Assembly: GCA_038210375.1 (NCBI GenBank)
Contig: JBBQWT010000020.1
Span: 1-57,081 of the forward strand
Origin: JBBQWT01 sp038210375
GTDB lineage: Bacteria; Acidobacteriota; Terriglobia; Terriglobales; Acidobacteriaceae
DNA length: 57,081 nucleotides
Direction: 5' to 3'
A program made the position numbers and the translations under genes. Shown here piece by piece: positions 32,739 through 41,456 of the stretch (positions within the stretch are counted from its first letter, which is position 1; each line of letters starts with the position of its first letter). The notes under the pieces were generated by a model. It saw only the letters and a program-made list of their open reading frames with translations. It was not told the DNA's origin and made no database searches.

Positions 32739-33752
32739 ATGCCGGTCACCGTTCGCTCTTTCGCCAAGATCAACATCGGGCTCGCCATCGGACCCACCCG
32801 GCCTGACGGTTTCCATGAACTAGCCACCGTTTACCAGACCATCGGGCTGCACGACCTGGTGCATGTTTCCATCGGCAGAGGGACGGCAAGCTCATCGGTG
32901 GAAGTCACGTCCCAGGACGCTCGCGTGCCTGCCGGCGAAACTAATACATGCTGGCGAATGGCGATGGAAGTCATGCGGGCCTTCGGCCGCCGCGGCTCAG
33001 TGCACATTGAGATCGACAAGCGTCTGCCGCTGCAGGGCGGCCTGGGAGGGTCATCCTCGAACGCTGCCGCCACCCTGGTTGCCATTGAACACCTGCTGCG
33101 CAAAGAGCTCGATGCCGCCGATCGTTTGCAGATCGCAGAACGCGTAGGCTCTGATGTGCCGTTGTTCCTGGTGGGGGGAGCGGTACTGGGAACCGGGCGC
33201 GGGGAACGGGTGTTTCCCCTTCCCAACCTGCCCAAAATGGCGTGCGTGGTCGCCTTCCCCGAGTGCGGAATCTCCACGCCCCAGGCGTTCCGTGACTGGG
33301 ACGCGATCTCGACCGCAACCGGAGCCCGGCGCAGCGCAAATCCTGGTCCGTCCAAATTGACTGAGGACCCGCCCTCCGATAGAATAAAGTCATTCAGCCG
33401 AACAATTTCCGCCTGGCTGGGTCGTTCCCACACCGGTGTTTCTGCAAGAGGCAGGAACCGGGCCGAGGCACTGCTTCTCGACCTAGTCCGTACCGGGATT
33501 GCAAATGACTTTGAACAAGTCGTCTTTCTGCAACGTCCCGAACTGGTTCGAGTAAAGCGCGTGGTAAAGCAAAGCGGCGCGGGTTATACATCATTATCAG
33601 GCTCTGGGTCCTCGATTTTCGGACTTTACAGCTCTACTACCGCCGCCCAGGATGCAGTTGCACACTTGCAGCGCCGCGGCATTAAAGCGCGGGCCTCAAG
33701 CTTTTTATCGCGCGAGGAATATGAACGCCGCATGCTGGTGGCGCAAAAGTAA
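32739..33752 (+). CDS. ispE: 4-diphosphocytidyl-2-C-methyl-D-erythritol kinase
   Basis: A 337-residue GHMP-superfamily kinase, fourth enzyme of the MEP isoprenoid pathway. The ATG at 32739 gives the usual N terminus (SFAKINIGLAIGPTRPDGFHEL). The ATP loop is LPLQGGLGGSSSNAAAT (~97-113) and the C-terminal GHMP motif is SLSGSGSSIFGLY. It is ~50 residues longer than E. coli IspE, mainly from an insert around residues 195-250. An in-frame TTG at 32679 is upstream of the candidate -10 box and is rejected. tRNA-Gln and prs follow on the same strand. Confidence 0.93.
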   Translation: MPVTVRSFAKINIGLAIGPTRPDGFHELATVYQTIGLHDLVHVSIGRGTASSSVEVTSQDARVPAGETNTCWRMAMEVMRAFGRRGSVHIEIDKRLPLQGGLGGSSSNAAATLVAIEHLLRKELDAADRLQIAERVGSDVPLFLVGGAVLGTGRGERVFPLPNLPKMACVVAFPECGISTPQAFRDWDAISTATGARRSANPGPSKLTEDPPSDRIKSFSRTISAWLGRSHTGVSARGRNRAEALLLDLVRTGIANDFEQVVFLQRPELVRVKRVVKQSGAGYTSLSGSGSSIFGLYSSTTAAQDAVAHLQRRGIKARASSFLSREEYERRMLVAQK

Positions 33753-33787
33753 GGATCGACAGGGCAGCGGGACGCAGCCAAAGTTTT

Positions 33788-33860
33788 GGGCGGTCGACTA
33801 ATGGTAGGTCAAGTGCCTTTGACGCACTTTGTCTAGGTTCGACTCCTAGCCGCCCAGCCA
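33788..33860 (+). tRNA. tRNA-Gln (anticodon TTG)
   Basis: A 7-bp acceptor stem TGGGCGG/CCGCCCA, D-arm with AATGGTAGG, anticodon loop CTTTGAC (anticodon TTG at 33820-33822), and T-loop GGTTCGACTCC. The CCA end is encoded (33858-33860). It lies 35 bp after ispE and ~100 bp before prs, probably in the same transcript. Confidence 0.97.
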
Positions 33861-33960
33861 GATCGGCCGCAAAAAAATGCGCCAGGGCGGCGCGGGCGCC
33901 GCGGGAATATAAGCTAGCTTCAGGCCACACCGGAACTCTTGAGACAGGGGCTAAATCAAA

Positions 33961-34989
33961 ATGGCGATATCGGAAAGCACCACCGACAACCCGAAGCCGT
34001 CGAGCACGTCCCAACCCAAAGGGGAACGCAAGCCGATGCGTGGACCGCGGGAAGATAAATTCAAGATCTTCTCGGGAAGCGCCAATGAAGCCCTGGCCGA
34101 CGAAGTCTGCGCGTTCCTGGAAATGCCGCGAGGACAATCGCATCTGACGCGTTTTTCCGATGGCGAAGTTTATGTGCAGATTCTGGAAAACGTGCGCGGC
34201 GCCGACGTGTTCGTCATTCAACCTACGTGTTTTCCGGTTGACCAGCACATCATCGAGTTGTTGCTGATGATCGATGCGCTGAAGCGCGCATCCGCGCGGC
34301 GCATCACCACGGTGATTCCTTATTATGGATACGCCCGGCAGGACCGCAAAGACCGTCCACGGGTGCCGGTTTCCGCCAAGCTGATGGCCGACCTGCTGAC
34401 CACGGCGGGCGCCAATCGCGCGCTGGTGGTTGACCTGCATGCTCCGCAGATCCAGGGTTTTTTCAATATACCGGTGGACCATCTATTCGCGTCGCCGGTG
34501 CTGGTGGATTATTTCCGCAAGCTGCAACTGCCCAATCTGACCGTGGTTTCGCCCGACGCCGGCGGCGTGGAACGCGCCCGCTTTTTCGCCAAGAAGATGG
34601 ATTCCGCCCTGGCCATCGTGGATAAACGCCGCACCGACATGAATGTGGCCGAGGTGATGAACGTAATTGGAGACGTCAAGGGACGCACCTGTCTCATCAT
34701 TGACGACATCATCGACACCGCGGGCACGCTGGTGAAGACCGCCGACGCCCTGCTGGAAGCGGGCGCCAGCGAAGTGCACGCGTGCGCGTCGCATGCCGTG
34801 CTTTCCGGGCCCGCCGTGGAACGAATCAGCAAGTCGCGCCTGGCGCAGGTGGTGGTCACCAACACGGTGCCGCTGAGCGCCGCCGGAAGCGGCGAGCCCA
34901 AGATCAAAGTGCTGAGCATCGCCGGCCTCATCGGACGGGCCATCCAGTCCATCCACGAAGAGACTTCGATCAGCCGGCTGTTTTTGTAG
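33961..34989 (+). CDS. prs: ribose-phosphate pyrophosphokinase
   Basis: A 342-residue PRPP synthetase, which makes 5-phosphoribosyl-1-pyrophosphate from ribose-5-phosphate and ATP for nucleotide, histidine and NAD synthesis. The core starts at about residue 33 (KFKIFSGSANEALADEVC) and contains YYGYARQDRK, the flexible-loop HAPQIQGFF region and the PRPP-binding loop CLIIDDIIDTAGTL. About 32 N-terminal residues (Ser/Thr/Pro/Lys-rich) are extra. An in-frame ATG at 34036 could remove most of them. Confidence 0.95.
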   Translation: MAISESTTDNPKPSSTSQPKGERKPMRGPREDKFKIFSGSANEALADEVCAFLEMPRGQSHLTRFSDGEVYVQILENVRGADVFVIQPTCFPVDQHIIELLLMIDALKRASARRITTVIPYYGYARQDRKDRPRVPVSAKLMADLLTTAGANRALVVDLHAPQIQGFFNIPVDHLFASPVLVDYFRKLQLPNLTVVSPDAGGVERARFFAKKMDSALAIVDKRRTDMNVAEVMNVIGDVKGRTCLIIDDIIDTAGTLVKTADALLEAGASEVHACASHAVLSGPAVERISKSRLAQVVVTNTVPLSAAGSGEPKIKVLSIAGLIGRAIQSIHEETSISRLFL

Positions 34990-35064
34990 CCGAACCTGCT
35001 ACACCAGAGTTTAGAAATTGCACCGGTAAGTAAAAAATTTCACTGGCAAGGAACAAGGAACATC

Positions 35065-35850
35065 ATGAGCACAGCCCCTGTAATTGAGAAACCGCAAGCC
35101 GACGCCGCGGCGTCCGCTGCCCGCAGCGACAAGAGAACGGAAAAGAAGAAATCAGAGCTGGTCGAAGGCAAGACCCGCGAAGCCACGTCGCGCGGCAAGA
35201 ACGAAGCCCGCCGCCTGCGCAAGCAAGGCCACATCCCCGCCGTGGTGTACGGAGCCAGCCAGGATTCGATTGCCGTCGATATCGATCCCCGGCAGATCAT
35301 GAAGATCCTGCATTCGGAATCCGGCCACAACACGATTTTCGATCTTGACCTGGGGACGGAAAAATCCAAAGTCATGGTGGTGGCTTCGCAGTACGAGCCC
35401 ATCAAGGGCAGCCTGATGCATATTGACCTGAAGCGCATCGCCATGGACAAGGCCATGCGGGTCAGCGTTCCCGTCGAATTGCAGGGCATTCCTGAAGGCG
35501 TCACCCAGCAAGGCGGAATTCTGGAGCAGATCCTGCGCGAAGTGGAAATCGAATGTCTGCCGGGCGATATTCCCAACGCCATCGATGTGGATGTCGCGCA
35601 CCTGGTGTTCGGCCAGGTGATCCGCGTGGCCGATCTGCCGCCACAGGACAAAATCAAGATCCTCAGCGCTGAATCCCAGGTGGTGGCGCACATCACGGCG
35701 GTCAAGGAAGAAGTGGTGGCCACGCCCGAAGTGGTGGCAGATGCCGCTGCTGTGGCCGGCGCCGGCGCCGAGCCCGAAGTCATCAAGAAGGGCAAGCAGG
35801 ATGCGGAGGATTCGGCCGCCGATGCCGGCGCCGACAAGAAGAAGAAATAA
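35065..35850 (+). CDS. rplY: 50S ribosomal protein L25/general stress protein Ctc
   Basis: A 261-residue long-form L25 (TL5/Ctc type). A basic, likely disordered start (residues 1-40) leads to the L25 N-terminal 5S-rRNA-binding fold (EARRLRKQGHIPAVVYGASQDSIAVDI), then the C-terminal beta domain (MRVSVPVELQGIPEGVTQQGG). The tail is Ala/Glu/Lys-rich. It binds 5S rRNA in the large subunit. AAGGAACATC precedes the ATG. pth follows after 5 bp, the common rplY-pth pair. Confidence 0.93.
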   Translation: MSTAPVIEKPQADAAASAARSDKRTEKKKSELVEGKTREATSRGKNEARRLRKQGHIPAVVYGASQDSIAVDIDPRQIMKILHSESGHNTIFDLDLGTEKSKVMVVASQYEPIKGSLMHIDLKRIAMDKAMRVSVPVELQGIPEGVTQQGGILEQILREVEIECLPGDIPNAIDVDVAHLVFGQVIRVADLPPQDKIKILSAESQVVAHITAVKEEVVATPEVVADAAAVAGAGAEPEVIKKGKQDAEDSAADAGADKKKK

Positions 35851-35855
35851 ACCGC

Positions 35856-36464
35856 GTGAAGCTGATCGTGGGTCTTGGCAATCCCGGTATCGAATACCAG
35901 TTCACCCCGCACAACGCCGGGTTCCTGGTGCTGGACCGTATCGCCGAACGGTGCCATGCCACGATCGACCGGCGGCGGTGGCGGTCGCTCACCGGCAAAG
36001 TCACGATCGCCGGTGAAGACGCGGTGCTGGCCAAGCCGGAAACGTTTATGAACCTGAGCGGAATGGCGGTGAGGGAAATGCTGGCGGATCACGACATTGA
36101 CCCTGCCCGCGATCTCATCGTGATTCATGATGAGATGGATTTTCCGATGGGGGTCATGCGCATCCGGGAGCGCGGAAGCTCCGCCGGGCATAACGGGGTG
36201 GAATCGATCATCGGCGCGGTGGGCAGCCCGGAGTTTGTGCGGGTGCGCCTGGGTGTGGCGCCGGATCATGCGGTCAAAGATGGCGCCCGCTACGTGTTGT
36301 CACAGTTTAAGAAGAGCCAGTACGCGGCGGTGGATGAAATGCTGGAACGGGCCGCCGAAGCAGTGAATGTAATTGTGAAAGAGGGAGCGGCGGTCGCCAT
36401 GAACCGCTTCAATCGCAAGCCAGAGCCGGAAGAGGGCGAAGCCAGCGGCAAGAACGCCGGATAG
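35856..36464 (+). CDS. pth: peptidyl-tRNA hydrolase
   Basis: A 202-residue enzyme that frees tRNAs stuck on short peptides after premature release. The N terminus is LIVGLGNPGIEYQFTPHNAGF, which has the catalytic His (HNAGF) and Asn in the expected place; HDEMDFPMG and RGSSAGHNGVESII follow. The start is GTG. The C-terminal ~15 residues are Glu/Lys-rich. It sits between rplY and rpsF, an arrangement common in bacteria. Confidence 0.95.
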   Translation: MKLIVGLGNPGIEYQFTPHNAGFLVLDRIAERCHATIDRRRWRSLTGKVTIAGEDAVLAKPETFMNLSGMAVREMLADHDIDPARDLIVIHDEMDFPMGVMRIRERGSSAGHNGVESIIGAVGSPEFVRVRLGVAPDHAVKDGARYVLSQFKKSQYAAVDEMLERAAEAVNVIVKEGAAVAMNRFNRKPEPEEGEASGKNAG

Positions 36465-36538
36465 GTTTTTTCGCCGGTGCACCGAATAGAACTTTGCGCT
36501 TCGCCACCGCAACTCAGGGCGAATCGCCGGAGAAATCA

Positions 36539-37018
36539 ATGCGTACTTACGAACTGATGTACATCCTGCGGCCTGATATGGCGGAGGAAGATGTGGACAA
36601 GCAATCGGCCACCTTCGAAGGCAATTTCACCAATGCCGGTGGCGTGGTAAAGAGCGTGGAAAAAATGGGCAAGCGGCGCCTGGCTTATATTGTGCGCGGC
36701 TTCCGTGAAGGCAACTACGTGCTGATGACGCTCGAGGGCGACGGCAAGGCCATCCATGAACTGGAGCGCCGCATGCGCGTGACTGAGCCGGTCATCAAGT
36801 TCCTCACGGTGCGGGTGGATGAAGAGCAGAAGCGCATCGACAAGATCAAGAAAATTCGCGCCACCAAGGTCAAGCGCCGCCCCGAGCCGGTTGCTCCGGT
36901 GGGCATCGCCGCCGCTCCCAAGCCTTTGACCCCGGCCACCACAGATACGCCGGCGGAAGGCGCCGAAGCAGCGCCGGAAGCGCCGGCCTCGGAAGCGCCC
37001 GCCCCGGTCACGGCCTGA
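36539..37018 (+). CDS. rpsF: 30S ribosomal protein S6 with C-terminal extension
   Basis: A 159-residue S6. The ATG at 36539 (after CGGAGAA) gives the usual start MRTYELMYILRPDM; the in-frame ATG at 36494 lacks a site. The S6 fold ends near residue 110 (IKFLTVRVDEEQKR), and ~50 residues rich in Pro, Ala and Glu follow. S6 pairs with S18 in the small subunit, and rpsR is next. Confidence 0.95.
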   Translation: MRTYELMYILRPDMAEEDVDKQSATFEGNFTNAGGVVKSVEKMGKRRLAYIVRGFREGNYVLMTLEGDGKAIHELERRMRVTEPVIKFLTVRVDEEQKRIDKIKKIRATKVKRRPEPVAPVGIAAAPKPLTPATTDTPAEGAEAAPEAPASEAPAPVTA

Positions 37019-37088
37019 GAACAGCCGCGAAAACAAGCATCGCGGGAAACATGACAGTGCCAACTTATATTGAAGTCCAAGGAGAATT

Positions 37089-37463
37089 ATGGCTGACGAA
37101 GTGAAACCCCCGGCCCCACGCACAGAATTTACCCCTCGCCCTCCCTATGCCGGAGGCGCGGGCGGCAGCGGAGCCTCGCGGCCGCGCACCGACCGGGGCG
37201 GCGCCGGAGGCGCCGGCGCAGGCGGACGCAGCGATGCCGGCAGAAAGTTCTTTCGCCGCAAGAAGGTCTGCAAGTTCTGCGTCGAAAAGATCGATGCCAT
37301 CAACTTTAAAGATGTTCGCCTGTTGTCAGGGTTCGTGGCCGAGCGCGGCAAGATCGTGCCTCGCCGCCTGACCGGGGTCTGCACCCCGCACCAGCGGCGT
37401 TTGACCGCGGCCATCAAGCAGGCGCGCAATATTGCGCTGCTGCCCTTTGCCGCCCGCTTCTAA
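37089..37463 (+). CDS. rpsR: 30S ribosomal protein S18 with N-terminal extension
   Basis: A 124-residue S18. The conserved core is the C-terminal ~72 residues (KFFRRKKVCKFCVEKIDAINFKD... to AARF), with the CKFC pair. The first ~50 residues are a Gly/Ala/Arg/Pro-rich, presumably disordered extension (GGAGGAGAGGRS). AAGGAG precedes the ATG. It forms a heterodimer with S6 on the 30S platform. Confidence 0.93.
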   Translation: MADEVKPPAPRTEFTPRPPYAGGAGGSGASRPRTDRGGAGGAGAGGRSDAGRKFFRRKKVCKFCVEKIDAINFKDVRLLSGFVAERGKIVPRRLTGVCTPHQRRLTAAIKQARNIALLPFAARF

Positions 37464-37566
37464 CCGGCGGTCGTTCCTTAATTTGTTAGCGGTTTCCCGG
37501 CGTTGCCGCCGGGAGACCACAACACATTCGTTCAAGAACATTCAGTCAGGAATGGGAGCCGAACAC

Positions 37567-38031
37567 ATGGAAGTCATATTGAGAGAAGATGTAGCCAAGC
37601 TGGGCGCGCGCGGAGATGTGGTGAAAGTGGCCGATGGCTTTGGGCGCAACTACCTGCTGCCGCGAAAGCTGGCGATGGAAGCCACCGCCAGCAACAAAGC
37701 GGTGGTTGCGCAGATGCGTGCGGCGTCAGTCCGCCGTTCCGCCAGCGATAAGGCCGATGCCGAACTTCTGAACGGGCAACTCGAAGCGGTCACCCTGAAC
37801 TTCACCAGGAAGACCGCGGAAAAGGGCCAGCTCTTTGGCTCGGTCACCTCGTCGGATATCGCTGATGCCCTGGCCGCCAAGGGCTTCACCATCGATCGCC
37901 GCAAGATCCAACTCGATGAGCCCATCAAGTCCGTGGGCGAAGTCACGGTTCCCATCAAGCTGCATCGCGATGTAACTTCCAACTTGAAGGTGATTGTCGA
38001 AGCCGAAGCTGTGGCTGCTGCCGCCGAGTAG
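37567..38031 (+). CDS. rplI: 50S ribosomal protein L9
   Basis: A 154-residue L9 with the usual N-terminal domain (MEVILREDVAKLGARGDVVKVADGFGRNYLLPRKLA), a long central helix and the C-terminal 23S-binding domain. GGGAG lies eight nt before the ATG; the alternative ATG at 37552 has poor spacing. A seven-bp hairpin (CCCGGCG/CGCCGGG, 37496-37513) lies between rpsR and rplI and might affect L9 translation. Confidence 0.95.
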   Translation: MEVILREDVAKLGARGDVVKVADGFGRNYLLPRKLAMEATASNKAVVAQMRAASVRRSASDKADAELLNGQLEAVTLNFTRKTAEKGQLFGSVTSSDIADALAAKGFTIDRRKIQLDEPIKSVGEVTVPIKLHRDVTSNLKVIVEAEAVAAAAE

Positions 38032-38061
38032 ATGCTTAAGCGGAAGTGCTCTGGGACTTGC

Positions 38062-38145
38062 ATTTTAGTGGCAGCAGCGGCCTTCAGGCCGCTGAATAGC
38101 CGTCTCTTATTAATTGGGTTTTAGTCCCGGTGACGAGTTCTTGCA
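38062..38145 (+). repeat. isolated diverged unit of the 90-bp repeat family
   Basis: The unit contains AGCGGCCTTCAGGCCGCTGA and GGGTTTTAGTCCCGGTGACG, the same two hairpin blocks as the array at 54331-54645. The remaining 38146-38390 gap shows nothing I can identify. Confidence 0.5.
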
Positions 38146-38390
38146 AATCAAAAGCGCCGTCCTCATCTCGCAGCTTCTGCGTTCGGAATTTCAAACCCTC
38201 TGGGAACTCGTGCTGCTTCGATTCCCCCGCTTCGCCCGGCTTGGGGCGTGAGCCCTGCTCACCAAACGTGCCGCAACACGTCCAAAACTCAGCAACGATA
38301 TTCAACGTGAAACCTAAACACTGAAACCCGCCGGGCTTCGAAATGATTGCCGCCGTCCGGGATTTCCGGTTAGGCTGAGGGAGCGGGCGG

Positions 38391-39083
38391 GTGACGGGAG
38401 CAGCTGTCATAGGTATGAGGAACGGAATCGCACCCTCGGGGGACACGCGCCGCGCTCCGGCCTCGAGTCTCGCCGGAGCGGGTGGATTGACAGGCAAAGC
38501 CCTGAACCGGGTTGATGACACTTCGCTGATCCGGCTGGCGCAGCGCGGCGACCGCGCCGCGTTCGAAACCCTCGTTCGCCAGTACGATCAGCAGGTCCTC
38601 CGTCTCGCCTTGAACCTCACCGGCTCCCCCCAGGACGCCCAGGACATCTACCAGGAAGCTTTTCTCAAGGCCTACCGGCACATCGGAAACTTTCGTTTCG
38701 AGTGTTCGTTTTACACCTGGATCTATCGCATCGTCACTAACCTCTGTCTCGATCACCTGCGCAAGCGCAAGACCCGCAGGGAAGATTCGGCGGTGGTCAC
38801 CGATTCCCGGGGTGAGGAGTATGACCGCATGGATTCGGTGCCGGATGTTCGCGCCGGCAGCCATCCCGAAAAAGATTTTATGCGGCGCGAGCTCAACGCG
38901 CGTATCGCGCGCGCTCTGCTGCGCTTAACCGCCCGCGAGCGCATGGTGTTTGAGCTGAAGCATTACCAGGGATTAAAACTGCGGACCATCGGCGACATGT
39001 TGAATACGTCGGAGGAAACCGCGAAGAATACGCTGTTCCGGGCCACGCAGAAACTGCGCAGCTCGCTGGCGGAAATGCGCTAA
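38391..39083 (+). CDS. ECF-type RNA polymerase sigma factor
   Basis: A 230-residue sigma-70 family member with regions 2 and 4 only. Region 2 (~45-115): DDTSLIRLAQRGDRAAFETLVRQYDQQVLRLALNL, then FLKAYRHIGNFRFECSFYTWIYRIV. Region 4 (~170-225): ALLRLTARERMVFELKHYQGLKLRTIGDMLNTSEETAKNTLFRATQKL, a helix-turn-helix binding -35. About 40 N-terminal residues are extra. GTG 38391 follows GAGGGAGCGG; an ATG at 38415 is possible. The anti-sigma gene is 49 bp downstream, so its activity is probably controlled by that protein. Confidence 0.9.
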   Translation: MTGAAVIGMRNGIAPSGDTRRAPASSLAGAGGLTGKALNRVDDTSLIRLAQRGDRAAFETLVRQYDQQVLRLALNLTGSPQDAQDIYQEAFLKAYRHIGNFRFECSFYTWIYRIVTNLCLDHLRKRKTRREDSAVVTDSRGEEYDRMDSVPDVRAGSHPEKDFMRRELNARIARALLRLTARERMVFELKHYQGLKLRTIGDMLNTSEETAKNTLFRATQKLRSSLAEMR

Positions 39084-39132
39084 GTTCAATGCGCTCAGGT
39101 CAAAGATCCGGGCTCTAAGGAAGAAGAACCAT

Positions 39133-40065
39133 ATGAATTGCAGCATGGTCATCAACAACATCGATCTTTATATCTACGGCGAGCTGCCGGATGATGCGCG
39201 CCACGAACTGGAGCAGCATGTCTCTCATTGCGCCGCATGTGAAGGCGCTCTGGCGGCAGCGCGCCAGTTGCACGCTGACCTGTCGGGCTTCGTGCGCGAG
39301 GCGCCCGAGCCGTCGCCCAGTTTTCTTGCCGATTGCCGCATGCGGCTGCAGGAGGCCCTCGAAAACACCGAACAATCAGGTTTCTTGAACCGCTGGGCCC
39401 TCGACCTTACCGGCTGGATGCACCAGGTAAAACTCGCTCCCGCCTTGACCCTGGCGCTGCTCATGGTTGGCTTTGGCGCGGGGACCCTCACCACATTCAA
39501 GATCACTTCCAGCGCGCCCTCCCACATCCCGGTGGCAGTCGATGCCGGCGAGGCTTCCATTGCCGGCATCCGCGATATCACTCCCGACCCAGCATCGAAC
39601 CGTGTGGACATCAAGTACGACACCCTGCAACCGCAATCGGTGTCAGGAAATCTTGACGACCCGCGGGTGCAGAAACTTCTGCTGATGGCGGCTCGCAATA
39701 ATTTGAATTCGGGCGTGCGCATGGATTCGATTAACCTGCTCACCCGCAATCCCGCGCCCAGCAAAGTGCGCGAAACCCTGATGTTTGCGCTGCGTTATGA
39801 CCAGAATCCCGGCGTGCGGTTGAAAGCCCTCGAAGGCTTGCGCGGATACATCAAAGAAGACACGCGAGTGCGCGACTCAGTGCTGGAGGCGCTGCTGACC
39901 GATAACAATCCCGGCGTCAGGTCTGAGGCCATCGGATTGCTGGAGCCGGTGAGCGGTGACAGCAGCGTGCGCCAGACCCTGCAGGATCTTGCGTCCCACG
40001 ATAAGAACCCTTATATCCGGTCCGAGTCCCAACGCTTGATCGGTTTTTTGCCGGACATGGATTGA
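39133..40065 (+). CDS. membrane anti-sigma factor with zinc finger and HEAT repeats
   Basis: A 310-residue single-pass protein. The N terminus has a zinc-containing anti-sigma motif (H29-V-S-H-C33-A-A-C36) within a helical region that would hold the sigma factor. One transmembrane helix follows at ~101-121 (LAPALTLALLMVGFGAGTLTT). The outer part, ~170-310, is made of HEAT-type repeats (DPRVQKLLLMAARNNLNSGVRMDSINLL; KVRETLMFALRYDQNPGVRLKALEGLR; SVRQTLQDLASHDKNPYIRSESQRLI). Fusion of a HEAT domain to the periplasmic side is unusual and may be the signal sensor. It is encoded with the ECF sigma factor. Confidence 0.85.
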   Translation: MNCSMVINNIDLYIYGELPDDARHELEQHVSHCAACEGALAAARQLHADLSGFVREAPEPSPSFLADCRMRLQEALENTEQSGFLNRWALDLTGWMHQVKLAPALTLALLMVGFGAGTLTTFKITSSAPSHIPVAVDAGEASIAGIRDITPDPASNRVDIKYDTLQPQSVSGNLDDPRVQKLLLMAARNNLNSGVRMDSINLLTRNPAPSKVRETLMFALRYDQNPGVRLKALEGLRGYIKEDTRVRDSVLEALLTDNNPGVRSEAIGLLEPVSGDSSVRQTLQDLASHDKNPYIRSESQRLIGFLPDMD

Positions 40066-40195
40066 TAAAAAAATTGATGGAACAGGTTGGTGGGCAGACT
40101 GATGAACTGATCGGCGACACACCAGTAAGGTTTCGCTCAGAATAATTCGAACTTGTTAAATTTGATACTTCTTAAGAAAGAACTTGAGGGCAAAT

Positions 40196-41407
40196 TTGAA
40201 ACTGATTTCCCAGGCATTACTGGCGGGGTTGTTGCTGATGGCGGCGGTCGCTTATGCCGAGCCTTCGGAACAGGAATCCCACAGCAGAATTTACCGCGAC
40301 GGCTCGACGTGGGTGGAAGAGCTGAAAGGCTCGGTGCCCGCCGCGCGCAATGTACGCCTGCACTCCGGCCTGGGTTCCGTGGAGGTTCGCGGCGGCAACC
40401 AGAATGAAGTTACCTGGGTGATCACCAAGCGGGTGCACAAGGGCTCGGAAGCCGCCGCGCGCCAGGACTTCGAGAAGTTCCGCGCCAGCGTAAGCCGGCA
40501 CGCGGATGTCGTGTTGTTCGAAGGCGATATCAGGTCGCGTTCGCTCGACCATTTTTCGGTGGACTTCAACATCAGCGTGCCCCGCGCCACAGATACGGTC
40601 AGGATTGATACCCTCGGGGGCAATGTGGCGGTCAACAATATCGCCGGCAAGGTCAACGCCGACACCGCCGGCGGAGATATGCAGATGGACGTTATCGGCG
40701 GGGACCTCGCGGCCTCTACCCTGGGTGGGAACATTGAAATTGGCAGCGCGCAAGCTGGAGTCATCCTGCGGAGCGCCGGAGGCAATATCAAGGTGGCTTC
40801 TTCGGGCGGCATTCTGGAGGCTCAAACCTCGGGTGGCAACATCGGCATCGGAACCGGTCGCCAGAACGTGAGCGCGCAAACCGCCGGCGGCAATATCACG
40901 ATCAAGAGCTGCGAAGGCTCGCTTCGCGCATCCACCGCCGGCGGCAATATCGAAGTGGGCGACGTGGGAGGCGAGGCTGCCATGGAAAGCGCGGGCGGCG
41001 CCATTCGCCTGGGTTCGGCCGGAGGAAAGGTGCTGGCCCGGACGATGTCGGGATGTATCCGGCTGGCCCGCCTCGGCAAGGGAGTGCAGGCCCGCACCGC
41101 CGCCGGCCCCATAGAGGTCCAGTTCCTCGGGTCCCAGGTAGGCTTCTCTGATTCCAGCCTGGAAACCATGATCGGCGATATCACTGTCTCCCTTCCTGAT
41201 GGCATGCGGACCACTCTTAGCGCAGCCATCAACTCAGGCCGCGGGCACAATATCCACTCCGACTTCAAAGAAGTCAGGATCAATAGTGAGAACCCGGGGT
41301 TCGGCGCCCGCGAAGTATTTGCCGAAGGCAATCTCAACGGTGGCGGACCGGCGCTCAGGATGCACACCACCTCCGGGGACATCGAAATTCTGCGCAACAA
41401 GAAATAA
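40196..41407 (+). CDS. exported DUF4097-family beta-repeat protein
   Basis: A 403-residue protein. A TTG start at 40196 is chosen because GAGGG sits six nt upstream and the product begins with a good signal peptide (MKLISQALLAGLLLMAAVAYA); another in-frame TTG at 40184 has no site. The mature part (~100-310) is a run of ~20-residue glycine-rich beta repeats (GGNIEIG, GGNIKVASSGG, GGNITIKSCEG, GGNIEVGDVGG), typical of DUF4097 and probably a right-handed beta helix. It lies in the envelope and is likely part of the response controlled by the nearby sigma factor; its biochemical role is unknown. Confidence 0.8.
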   Translation: MKLISQALLAGLLLMAAVAYAEPSEQESHSRIYRDGSTWVEELKGSVPAARNVRLHSGLGSVEVRGGNQNEVTWVITKRVHKGSEAAARQDFEKFRASVSRHADVVLFEGDIRSRSLDHFSVDFNISVPRATDTVRIDTLGGNVAVNNIAGKVNADTAGGDMQMDVIGGDLAASTLGGNIEIGSAQAGVILRSAGGNIKVASSGGILEAQTSGGNIGIGTGRQNVSAQTAGGNITIKSCEGSLRASTAGGNIEVGDVGGEAAMESAGGAIRLGSAGGKVLARTMSGCIRLARLGKGVQARTAAGPIEVQFLGSQVGFSDSSLETMIGDITVSLPDGMRTTLSAAINSGRGHNIHSDFKEVRINSENPGFGAREVFAEGNLNGGGPALRMHTTSGDIEILRNKK

Positions 41408-41456
41408 TTGGTTCACTTAACGGCAGGAAATCAGCAATTTTCAAGGAGACATAAAA

